From assembly GCA_950022295.1 (NCBI GenBank), contig OX465595.1, positions 66,982,770 through 67,046,769 on the forward strand: a stretch of 64,000 bases of DNA, in the 5' to 3' direction. The stretch's first letter is position 1. Each line of letters opens with the position of its first letter. The notes under the pieces were generated by a model. It had not been told where the DNA came from. It was given only the letters and a program-made list of their open reading frames with translations, and ran no database searches. Below are positions 47,101 to 56,399 of this stretch, piece by piece. Made by a program: the position numbers and the translations under genes. The stretch comes from Bromus sterilis (Eukaryota; Streptophyta; Magnoliopsida; Poales; Poaceae).

Positions 47101-47437
47101 AGCACGAGAAGACGGCGTCGATCTCAAGGAAGAAGCTTGTCTGCTGGCCTTGTCCAGGTCGGCAGTCTACCAGCAGAAGTTGTGGCACTACCACAGCAAG
47201 AAGATTTGTCCTCTCGCCTTCCGAGAGGGCGACATGGTGCTACGCCGAATTCAGAAGTCAGACGGGCAGCACAAGCTATCCTCACCCTGGGAAGGACCAT
47301 TCGTCATCAACCGCGCACTCAAGAACAACTCCTATTATTTGATCGACTGCACCAAGGGCACCCGGCATAAGGACACATCAGGAGTAGAAACGGAGCGGCC
47401 ATGGAATGCCGAACTTTTATGTCTGTTCTATAGTTGA
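44171..47437 (+). CDS. Reverse transcriptase-RNase H-integrase frame of element D (1088 codons, open)
   Basis: Long open frame. RT: FLDATAGYHQI and LHVYVDDLVVK (YVDD, about 44390-44420), KCVFGVQAGKLLGF. Classical RNase H: FTWTPQASEAFRELKRM, YPHYQKMCYGVYMAAKRL. Second, archaeal-type RNase H: MHFDGSKMKSGLGAGVVLTS, AEYEALVHG, FGDSDLVVQQ, NNEAADALSK (about 45256-45620). Then a linker of about 180 residues rich in PGAA and Glu. Integrase: HHCC finger (CGHHTSAKAIASKAFRHGFY, CKGCQRF), VDKFTKW, ITDNGTNF, GQVERANG, and a C-terminal domain ending NAELLCLFYS. The start is not a real start; upstream frames are broken, so no full polyprotein can be made. Confidence 0.9.
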   Translation: MIDSTAGCEILSFLDATAGYHQIKVAVEDQIKTAFITPFGAYCYITMPFGLKNGGATYQRTIQRCTHSQLGRNLHVYVDDLVVKSAKGVTLLDDLRETFANLRTYQIKLNPEKCVFGVQAGKLLGFLVFERGIECNPDKIAAIERMEQPKNLKQVQKFTGCLASLSRFLSRLGEKAIPLYQLMKKTEKFTWTPQASEAFRELKRMLSTAPILAAPIEKEPMMLYIAATNRVISAVMMVERPEKEKEQQIQRPVYYISEVLSASKKNYPHYQKMCYGVYMAAKRLKPYFQAHLVTVVSSAPLADIIGSRDATGRVAKWAIEIANHGMQYEPRTSIKSQALADLLVDWAETQYMPSIPGSDFWRMHFDGSKMKSGLGAGVVLTSPRGDQLQYVLQIHFAASNNVAEYEALVHGIKLAKEIGIRNIECFGDSDLVVQQCTCTWDANDANMASYRFLVQQISGYFEGCEFHHVPRANNEAADALSKLGSTRQAIPPGVSLEHIRKPSIMPSPESESIFISETDLEALKKAKEAQPAKIPTLKKQSSAQGASAAAGPTAPGAANCKPGAAEGSKMSKAKGKQAEAAPDGIALEEPMTSGIADCSEEVSAPDEQSPPGAAECVPGATIGSSETEVEMTEIQEAEIQEANGQEDDIQEEVAPQHAAVMAVVGAPSWAQPIRDFLADGILPEDEAESRQISRRSWAYTIINNELVCKSATGVFQRCVEEDRGLELLRDIHQGECGHHTSAKAIASKAFRHGFYWPTALAATENLVKYCKGCQRFKAKSHQQASALKTIPIAWPFAVWGLHMVGPFKRARSGMAHLLVEVDKFTKWIEARPIKKLDGPTAVRFVADIVCRYGVPNSIITDNGTNFTKGALARYASQQGIRLDLASVAHPQSNGQVERANGLILSGITPRLVEPLERAPGAWIEELPAVLFSLSTTPNRSTGFTPFFLVYGSEAIIPSDIEFDSPRHALYTEEEAKLAREDGVDLKEEACLLALSRSAVYQQKLWHYHSKKICPLAFREGDMVLRRIQKSDGQHKLSSPWEGPFVINRALKNNSYYLIDCTKGTRHKDTSGVETERPWNAELLCLFYS

Positions 47438-48239
47438 GCGGCAGAAATTTATGTATGCCATTCGGCAAAACAATCAGTAAAGCTATCATGCCTCTGAAAA
47501 AGAGCATTCGATTACCTTTGCGTAATTTCATTCGAAAAACCTAGCCCAAGTCGGCAACGCTTCGTCATACCCGAAACTTGAATAACGCACTCAGGGACTA
47601 ACCGACCACGAGGTCAGAAAAATAAGCCAATGAGGCACGGGGGCTGCGGGCTGGCATCCAACTCGGCACCTGGCTCAAGCACAAGTCACGAGAGTGGTTG
47701 TGGCATTGAGAAGGGGAGAGATTGGGGCAGTCGGCAGTACAAATTCCCGAGAAACAAATCGAAACGCTCTAAAAAGGGCATAGCCGACTAAGTCAGCTAC
47801 CGATTGTGCCACAGACCGGTGCACCGAGCAGCCGGCAGCGAGCAATCGGCTCCTAACGTTGCAGAATCCTTTGCGTTAAATCTTGTCGTGTAAATTCGAA
47901 AAACTTATCGAACCTTGGCTGGAAATCAACCTTTGATCCGATAGCAGACCGCATGTCGGCGGCAACATGGACAAGGCATGACACCCCCCAAGTGCAGTCC
48001 GATAAAAGAAACCGATAAAGACGCAAAGTCGATCGCACAAATAAAACTTGCAACGAGCAATCGGATTACATAGAGATAACAGGCCTAAGGCCGAATAAGT
48101 TCATTACATCAAAACCACGCCCAGTGGGTGTCGGTGGAATTAAAATCATGTCTCACAAGAAACTAGTCTGAAAGCAAACATAAGATAAGACAGATTAGAT
48201 GTCGGCGGAAGAGGCAGATGACATCGTCGGCGGCACGGC
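47438..48239 (+). other. 3' region of element D between pol and the antisense gene
   Basis: No gene. Contains many ATCGGC/GTCGGC words typical of this family and the presumed end of the antisense transcript. No repeat array is seen here, in contrast to element A. Confidence 0.5.
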
Positions 48240-51200
48240 TCAAGAAGTCGGGGCAGTTGATGGCGCAGAACTCGTAGTCGGAGCAGTCGGGTCGGCTTGT
48301 GCAATAGTGGCATCAGGCTCCGACCTCGGAGAAGTATGGGACGAACCGCTGTTAGAAAGCTCTTCGGCCAAGCGGGTTCCCTCCCTCGTCGAGATACGGA
48401 GTGTAGTCGTATGGAGAAAACCAGTTCACCATAGTGCTGGCGAGCCGATTCACCTCAGCATAGGTCTTCTCAAGCACGTCGGCTGCGTTCTCTCTGAGGC
48501 TGTAAAGCTTGGGAAGCTTCACTTGGGGGTACCAGCTCAGCACAGTCTGAAGAGCAGTTTCCGCACCAGTCCGGCCAGCAGAGTTGAGCAAGACGTCGAT
48601 CCGATGTGGGATGGCCTTCAGAAGAATCCGAGTCTGCTTGGTGGTAGCATTCGGAGCCTCTCCCTTGTCAGAATCTTCTTCGTCCTGAGTTCCCGGTTTG
48701 CGGATCTTGGCAGAGGAGCTGGCAGCATGTTTCATCCTCTGGAGTCCAACCTTGAGCTCAGTCGGCGACCACAACAACTCGGCAATCTTCAGAATGCCAA
48801 GTTTGAAAGACAGTGCAATCCCCTTGATGACAGGAACGCGGGCCTTAGTGCCAATCAGATAATCATGCCGATTCCAGACATCATCATCGAGTTGGCAGGT
48901 CCCTCCGGCCGCGACGGTCTCCTCTCTGGATTTGACCACTGCTGCATAAGCAGCTGCTTCAGATTCAGGCCAGGCCTCTGCACCACGAAGAGAAGTATGA
49001 CTAATGACACAGAAATAGGAAGCAATCGGAAAATGTACTCAGATGCAAGAAACACGTACCGCTAAGGACGACGTCCATCTCGGTTATTGTGTCACAGAAA
49101 CCCTTGGCTCGACGGCGCAGTCGGGTGGTCTCTTCATAATTGTGTTTCTCCAGCTCCTCATATTTGGCAATATGCTCGTCGCGATCTTTCCGGATGGACT
49201 CTCGGGCTGCGATGGCATCATCCCTCTCGGTTTGCTTCGTTTCTCGGGCAGCTACAGCCGCATTTCGCTCAGCGTGAAGTTCATCGCCAGATGCAGCCAC
49301 GGCGGCCAGGTCGTCCGAGTGTTTCGTCTTCAGAACAACCATCTCGGAGCGGACGTTTTGGACGGTTCGAGTCAAATCATTCTCCACCCCCTGCAGTTGC
49401 GCCGTCTCTTGCTTGGATGCGGCAAGTGCAGGCCCTTGCTGATTAATCTCAGTGGTCAATTCAGCGATTCGGCCCTGAAGATCATCCAACAGGGGAACAG
49501 AAACTAGAGGAAGACATACAGATGTTAATACAAGAGAAATTGTCAGTCGGAGGGAAGATAGAAATAATATAGAAGTAACCTCTCAGCCTATTGATCTCGG
49601 CCGATTGATTGTTGACCTCGAGCTGGGCCTGAGCGAGGGTTCGGAGGCTGGCGGCATAGGCGTCGAGGAGCTTCTCGAAGATCTCGTGTTTCTCTTCCAT
49701 AACAGCTTGAGAAGAAAAGCACGATGAACTTCAGAGATACAGCAGCCAAAAGAAGATCTGAATCGATTGCAAGCAATCGGCCCGAATCTCGGGGACTACA
49801 CCCAGTGGGTGCGCTTGCGCGCACCCACCGGAAGAAAAGTCTCCCGATTGGAGGAAGCCAGGAGAATAAGCGAAGAGCATGAAAGATCCGAACCGATTGC
49901 TAACAATCGACCCGAATCTCGGGGACTACACCCAGTGGGTGCGCTTGCGCGCACCCACCGGAAGAAAAGTCTCCCAATTGAAGGAAGGCAGGAGAAAAAG
50001 CAAAGAGCATAAAAGATCCGAACTGATTGCTAACAATCGGCCCGAATCTCGGGGACTACACCCAGTGGGTGCGCTTGCGCGCACCCACCGGAAGAAAAGT
50101 CTTCCGATTGAAGGAAAACCATAAAGGAAAGTTGAGGAACTTACCGCATGATTGCGGTCGAGCTGTTGGAGGTCCCGAGCAATGGCGGTGGCAAAGTCGT
50201 TCACTCGACTGTAAGCTGTCGTCAAAGGATCTTGAGAGCGGTGTGGAGCATCGGGCTCGGCGCCGACATGGCGGGTGCGAGAATACTCGGCCCGGAATTG
50301 GTCCACCGAACGCATCAGGATTTTTGACGCAGAAGAGGTCGGCTGTCGTGGTGAGGCTTGAATTACAGCGGCAGAGGTAATGATGGTAGAAACCGATGGC
50401 GCCGACGTCGCCAACAGGCTGGAGGCATTCGATTGTGGCCGCGGCGCAATCGGACGAGCCGAGGTCGAGGTGGTAATCGCAATTGGCGGCGTGGTCGTCA
50501 TAATCGGTGCGAGAATACTCGACCCGTCGCTTAAGGCTGTTTGCCCTTGGGAGCAGTCGGCACCGCCTTCGCGGCCTTGCTGGAAGCAGCACCAGAGGAG
50601 GAGCTGGTGGACGAGGCGCGTTTAGTCGGCACCTTCGGCGGCTTGGTGTGAGGATCTGCATCAGAATTACCAACCTTTGAGACACTATCGTCATCGTTCC
50701 ATTCGGCCAGAAATTTCTCAAGGGAAGGGTCAGGCATACCCCCTTGAGCCGCAGTTCGGGTGTCGGCGTTCTTGGGGTCGGCGGCCTCGACGTCGGCATC
50801 AGCAGCAGGATCTTCGGATTCGGAGGACTCCCCAGAGGATTCACCGTCGTCGGCGTCGTCGTCTTCGGATTTGGAGGGAGGAGCTTCACCATTGTACTCG
50901 AAGTCCGCGGGGTCATCTTCCTCGCGGTCAGGGGCATACGTGCCGGCCACTTGGTCGTCTTCCATCAGATCGGATTGAATGAAGTGCTGAACAGGAAGAA
51001 GAAAGTTGTCAGAGAAATTGAGTATGAGGCAAAAGCAATCGGAGAAAGGGACTAGTCGGGACATACCACGGGTGATTTCTGTCGGCGGTGAAGGCACTCA
51101 AGGCCGAAGCGGAAAGGATCGGGCAAGGCACTGGATGTGATAGCCCTCAGCCTAGTGCAAAGGTCTTCGAGCTTCACTCGCCATGTGCAGAACCGAGTGG

Positions 51201-52002
51201 GATCTTGGGGGCCCGACATATCACAGATACGGTGCACTCGGCGCTGTAGAGGAAGCACTCGGGCTTGAAGCCAAGCAGCACCAAGATCAGTCGGCAGAAG
51301 TCCCTCTTGCTCCAGCTGAGCAACCCGGGCGACTTGAGCATCCACGTCGAGGTCCCCGACACCATACTTCATTGACCACTGATGTTTCTCAGTCGGCCGG
51401 GCGAGGGAGAACTCGGGCAGGTTCAGGAGATCGGGGCCTTGATCAGGCGACTTGACGTAGAAGAAGGAGGTCTGCCAATTCTTGCATGACTGGACGATCT
51501 CAGGACTTTTGTACCTAGGTTTGCCGGCTGCGACAAGGCAACTGCCGCAGTCGATCATGTCAGTCGGATATGTTGGCTCACCACCTTCCGTGGCAGACGG
51601 CACTACAGCTCCCGTCCGAGCATTGTGAGCTCGGAGGTTGAAGAACCGCTTCCAAAGAGCGATGCTTGGGCGGCAGCCGAGATAACCCTCACACAGTGTG
51701 ACGAAACCGGAGAGGATCATGATGAAGTTCGCCGCGAGGTGATGTGGTTGCAGGCGATGGAAGTTGAGGAAGTCCCGGAAGAAGGTGCTGGCGGGGAGTC
51801 CGAATCCACGCTCGAAGTGAGCGAGGAATACGACCCGCTCGCCAGCACGCGCGGTGGGCACGATCTCGGCGCCGGGAACACGCCACTCGACCTCGGCCAG
51901 CATCTTGCGGGCGCAAACCAGAGCTTGGATGGCACCGGCGGCAACAGCGGAGCCTTTCCAGCAACCGCGGCTGGCCTGGGAGGTATCTCGCCGGGGCGCC
52001 AT
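48240..52002 (-). pseudogene. Antisense multi-exon gene of element D (gypsy-type transposon protein, coiled coil)
   Basis: Exon 1 (52002-51067) codes for 312 residues from MAPRRDTSQAS. Its part FLAHFERGFGLPASTFFRDF ... CEGYLGCRPSIALWKRFFNL resembles the Pfam family 'putative gypsy type transposon' (PF04195). Intron 1 (51066-50987) has GTATGT and TTCCTGTTCAG ends and keeps phase. Exon 2 (50986-50145) is acidic and Ser-rich, with a frameshift near 50540, and ends at GTAAGT. Intron 2 (about 440 bp) holds tandem repeats. Exon 3 ends at 49580; intron 3 (49579-49504) keeps phase. Exon 4 (49503-49060) is a long coiled coil (KQETAQLQGVENDLTRTVQ). The last exon carries VWNRHDYLIGTKARVPVIKG and a Ser/Pro tail after a frameshift near 48370. 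Two phase-true introns argue for real splicing; function unknown. Confidence 0.7.
49752..50120 (+). repeat. Roughly 130-bp tandem repeats with a perfect hairpin (intron 2 of the antisense gene)
   Basis: Three copies, spaced 129 and 130 bp (CCCGAATCTCGGGGACTACA at 49782, 49911, 50041). In each, this purine-tract-like motif is followed by a 24-base palindrome (49805-49828, 49935-49958, 50065-50088) with a 10-bp stem GTGGGTGCGC and a TTGC loop. Confidence 0.92.
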
Positions 52003-52230
52003 GGAGCTCGCGGGAGGAAGGAGGAAGAGGAGCGCAAGAGTAGCGGGGAAAGATTACCTCGGTGGCGGTGAAGCACGCGAGTGCGCGGCCGGAGCGGGTC
52101 CCGTGCGCGGAGGCGGAGCCGCGAGCGCAATAGAGAGCTTCGAACGGAGCAGCAATGGCATGCGAGAGAGAAAGGCGGAGGAGGAAGAAGGCTATGAGAG
52201 AAGGAAAAGGCAAGGGACCTCCCCCGTGGC

Positions 52231-52236
52231 TTATAT
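52231..52236 (-). promoter_or_regulatory. TATA-like box for the antisense gene of element D
   Basis: Minus strand CATATAAGCC, about 230 bp upstream of the ATG at 52002, in a GC-rich setting. The LTR of D lies 450 bp further on, so this promoter would be internal and independent of the LTR. Confidence 0.4.
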
Positions 52237-52669
52237 GGGCGGCGGGGGAGGGGAGTGGGATCCGTCTGTGGCCGTGTGGCTCGGTGTGGCCTAGCCCACA
52301 GGAAGACCAACCGGCAGACCGACGCAGGAAATCCCAGCGTGGGAGCCGAGGCGTGCGACGTGGGGGTCGATGCCTGCGGTTACGTCAAATCGCGCGTGGG
52401 TCGTGGGTCCCAGCTCATTGACTATATCCCGGAAGAATCGGAGGTAACCGTTGGAAGGCAATCGACGAGGGATATTATTCTCAAGACGTGAAGACAGAAG
52501 TCGGAGATGATTCAAATCAAATCGGACGAAATCTTGGCTAGCCGAGTGTGAGCTCCGAGTCGGTCGACGAACTCGGAATGACGCACTTGAGGAGGCCATA
52601 GCATTCGGAAGATATTGGAGAAAGATTGAAAAACTGCAAAGGCCCTGCAGTCAAATGACCATGGGACCT

Positions 52670-52688
52670 TTACAGCTTTAGGGGCTAC
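52670..52688 (+). promoter_or_regulatory. Polypurine tract of element D
   Basis: TTTAGGGGCTAC directly before the 3' LTR start TGTCGGGGG. Confidence 0.65.
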
Positions 52689-53643
52689 TGTCGGGGGATT
52701 GGTACCCGGGTAGGCTCACCCAAGCGAAAGCAACCTTTCAAGACAAGGATGGCCGATTGGGCTGCAGCTGGGCCGAGCCGGGCAGGCGTACGGCCGATTG
52801 CTCCAAGACAATCAGCCATACCGAATGCCAGCAGTCGGCCCAGGCGTAACCGGTCCACCCTTTCATCACCAAGACAATTATCCGATTGGCCCGCAGCTGG
52901 GCCGAGGTGGGCATGCGCAATCGGTACAACCTACTACCCCTGGAGAAGTTGACCCCGAGATCAGTCGAGGGTACAAGTACGAGGTCATAAATGCGCAATC
53001 CCGAGATATAGGGGTGGCAGAGAAGCCAAGTCACATTGAAGATCTGGCAGAGATACGGTGTCGACCTCTCCGCCAATTCCGCGGACAGGACGACAAGACC
53101 GCATCTCCTAGCTCCACTGTTCACCATCATGCCCTACGAGTCTACAGCATGGGCCGCCGCTCGTCCGGTCCGGATCACCCGGAGAGGAGCAGTCGGTGGG
53201 CCCCAGCCGATTAGAGGATGACAGCTGGGCCCAATCGGCAGTGAAGTTACCGATTTACCCCGGGCTCATGCTATAAGAGCCCGGGGTACCCCTCCTGCGT
53301 GGGGGACGATCCTCTCATTCGCACCATTACTCACAACTCACTCAGTTCATTCACTGCTAGTACTTACTCCTCAAGGAAGCAGGAGAGAGCCTTGCCCACG
53401 GCGGCGCTCACCTTCCCCTGAGTAGATAGAGAAGCAGTTATTGTAGCTCAGTTCCATTGATATAGAAGAGACAAGCAGGAGTAGGGGTGTTATCTCTCCG
53501 GAGAGCCCCGAACCTGGGTACATCGTGGTGTCTATCACCGTGTTTGTGCCCAACCCGATTCCGGCACCATCGACATCTTTCTTCCTCGCGTCTTCCCCTC
53601 ACTTTAGCCATCCCCATGGCACCTGCCTCACATATCGACGACA
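52689..53643 (+). mobile_element. 3' LTR of element D (955 bp)
   Basis: TGTCGGGGGATTGGTACCCG ... ATATCGACGACA, then AGGCC. Lacks about 57 bp found in the 5' copy near 39945-40005. Confidence 0.92.
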
Positions 53644-55070
53644 AGGCCCTTAATCTCCCCTGGAGCCAGATTTTCTGGGGCTTAGAGTAAATTAATCTAA
53701 ATTTATTAACTTTACTGTCACTAAGGGTAGACGTTTTAGCTTTAATGTCCATCTGATCATATTCCTCTAGAAGAATTTTCATATACCTCTTAAGAGAGGC
53801 TTTTTATTGGAGCTCATTTGGTGATTATTCCAAGTATTCTAATTTTCTCCCGCAAAACATCTATAGATGAACATGGATGTGTTATACCATTCCAAATTCT
53901 AGTGACTAGGCCTCTAAAGCATTTTCTTAGGAGCCACCACTTCACCATCTTATAACTGCTAGATTTAGGGGAAACGTGTAAGCCAGAGTCCCAAATAAGT
54001 GGTGTGTGGTCACTACCAGTACCATATCTAAGTAAAGCTACACAAGAAGCTAATGGATTTTTTTCTAGTTTAGTATCATAAGAAAGCCTATCAATGGTTG
54101 ACATAATTAGGCCACCCTGATTATTATCCCATGTGTACATTCTACTAGACAACTTGATCTCAAGTAGGCTCCATATTTCTACCAAAGCATTAAAGTTGTC
54201 ACTCCATCTATGATTAATATTAACAATACTTTTATCTATGGCAAAGCTAATCAAATTAAAATCACCACCTTAAGGGTGGGGTGGAATTATCCACAAATAA
54301 AGTGTGCATCTAAGAAATGAAGGCTTCTTTTCCTTCATCATAAGGAGAGGCATACACATTAATGATATTAAAAACCTTGTCGTTTCCTTTAAGGTTCACT
54401 TTACAACTAACAAAATGTTCCAAAACATACCAGCAAATTATGTCAAAGATATCATTATCCACACCCATCAAAATACCACCAGCAGTGCCTCTTAATGGGA
54501 GATGGTTCCACGAAAAGTTCTTAACACTAACTATTGATCTAACAAAAGAATCAAAGAAGGTTTCCTTCTTTGTTTCTTGAAAACCTAAAACTAAAGGATG
54601 AATTTTCTTAAGGGTATCTATAATTAACGTTTTCCTACGAGGGGTAGAAATGCATCTTACATTCCAGAATAAAGCAATTCATAAATCAAAGGCTTTCATA
54701 GGGTGCTTGCCCTATCTATGCTTGCAAACCTTGGTCCACAACCCCTCACTAAACTCACTAGGGGGTGAACCACCCTCTAGATCAGCAAAGAAAAAATTAC
54801 TCCTAGTCTGAATTGATGTCAGGAAACTTGGTTTAGTACCAACAGTACTGTCCAAAAACCCTCACAGCATGAGCCCTTGTGTCCAATTATCCCCCAGCAG
54901 GGTCCAAATCATAAGGTAACTCAACATCACACCTACTCTAGATGATATAAAAGTAAAGGAGGATTGTTAAAAAGAGAGAATGAGAGTTGTTTCTTATTTT
55001 TATCCTTGGGAATCTCAAGGTTGTTCATGTTCTTGAGCTCCTGTGTTTTTTGCATCACTGGCATAACATT
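53644..55070 (-). pseudogene. LINE: ORF2 endonuclease region
   Basis: Minus strand, from about 54690 downward: ALFWNVRCISTPRRKTLIID, HPLVLGFQETKKETFFDSFV, LPLRGTAGGILMGVD, VFNIINVYASPYDEGKEAFI, a stop, then (53814-54254) SRMYTWDNNQGGLIMSTIDR and GSDHTPL. These are the blocks of an APE-type endonuclease (the QETK Glu and the final SDH are visible). Downstream is the linker to the reverse transcriptase (KPQKIWL, about 53690), where D is inserted. 54700-55070 is the decayed ORF1-ORF2 spacer. Several stops, so not functional. Confidence 0.75.
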
Positions 55071-56399
55071 GAAAGCGGGATTTGTCCATCCGTGTGACGG
55101 ATAGGTACTCTGGGCCCACTCGGTGATATTGCATCATAAAGTTTGCAAACATGTGACTAGGTCACGGAGTTGCAATATCACGGGAACGAGTAAACTTGTT
55201 TGTTGAGAACGAGGACGAACTAGGTATATTGGATACCGATGATCAAACCTCGGACAAGCAAAGTACCATGGGACAAAGGGAACAGGCACACGGTTAACGG
55301 ATCCGACAACGATTGAAGTTCATTCGATGGAAGCGCAGGGGCTATCAAGGATTGTAACCAGGTTCAATTGATTAGTCATTGATCAATGAGAATTTTCTCG
55401 ATCATGTCTGCTGTTTCCCGGACCGTAGGGTGTTACACTTAAGGGTATTCGACGCAGTAAGGATTGATTCGGGATCACCGGAGAAATTGGAGAGAACACC
55501 GGAATTGTTCCGGTGATGACCGGAATTGTTCCGATGAAGGCCGGAAGTTGTTCCGGGTATTTTGAAAGGTTCAAAATATATTTAATAATCTTTAATATAT
55601 GTTTTATTATTTAATTATCTGAATTAAATATTAAAATGTATTTAAATATAATTAAAAATGAATTAAAAGGCATATGGGCCTCATAGGGCCCATTAGGGGG
55701 AGAGGGAGTCCTCCCCCATGGGCCATGGCGCCATGAGGGGGCCCACCCCCTTTATTTGGTGCGCCACCCCCTCCCTTGGGATTAGTCCCACCCCGGAAGT
55801 GGAGGCGGGGTGGCACCCCTCCTTGGCCTATATAAGGAGGGGTAGAGGTGCCCTTTTAATCATCAATTTTTTGAGATAAGTTCTCATCTCTCTCTCCCTC
55901 CTTTCTCCTTCCTCGAGTGGACTCCCCTTGTTTGGAGTCTACACTTGGTTGGGGATTTCTCCACTATACGAACGCCGCCGTGCTGCTGGAATTGGGATCC
56001 GAATCCATCTTCTTTCCGCTGCTCTACTGGTTCGGAGCCCGAAGGGACGTCGGGTATACTGTATGTGTATAATCCCGCGAGGCACTACACTTGTGGTGCT
56101 ACTTCATCGTCGTGGTCGTATCGTGAGGTCTTCATCAGCAACGTTCCGACGGGGACGTAATCCCGTCATCGGTCCACAAGGATCGGGTGGCTACAGGAGT
56201 CATCGTGGATCTGCGCGGCATCGGGGATTGTCGGTACGACTACACCAACCACGTTCATGCGGGAACGTTTCTCGCTTAACGGACTACATACTGGTATGTG
56301 ATCTATTTCTGTCCGTTACTTGCATCAGCATAGCATAGGTCTTGGGTATGGGTCTCGTAGGTTATGAAAAATTTGTGTTTTCTGCCCCGAACCCCAACA
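55070..56399 (+). mobile_element. 5'-truncated Copia LTR (Angela/WIS/BARE-like)
   Basis: Order of landmarks as in LTRs of the Angela/WIS/BARE group: GGGATTTGTCCATCCGTGTG, GGGCCCACTCGGT, GATCAAACCTCGGACAAG, CGGACCGTAGGGTG, repeated CCGGAATTGTTCCGG words, a TATA box CCTATATAAGGAGG (about 55828-55841), a leader, and the end GAACCCCAACA at 56399. The usual TGTTGGAA start is missing, so about the first quarter is lost. The left border (about 55070) is approximate. It splits ORF1 from ORF2 of the LINE. Confidence 0.7.

Larger units (their letters stand above)
39722..53643 (+). mobile_element. Complete Tat-type Ty3/gypsy element D (13.9 kb)
   Basis: Two LTRs (TG...CA) and a perfect 5-bp target duplication AGGCC (39717-39721, 53644-53648). 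Order: LTR, primer site, gag, protease, reverse transcriptase, RNase H, second RNase H, integrase, 5.2 kb 3' region with a spliced antisense gene, polypurine tract, LTR. The LTRs differ by a 57-bp or so deletion in the 3' copy and by roughly 25-30 single changes as counted by eye, about 3 percent, so the insertion is moderately recent. It lies in the LINE. Confidence 0.95.

Noticed and set aside
50056..50937. 293-codon minus-strand frame in the D antisense gene
   Set aside because: An out-of-frame reading of exon 2 running into the intron repeats; the exon frame is set by phase with exon 1.
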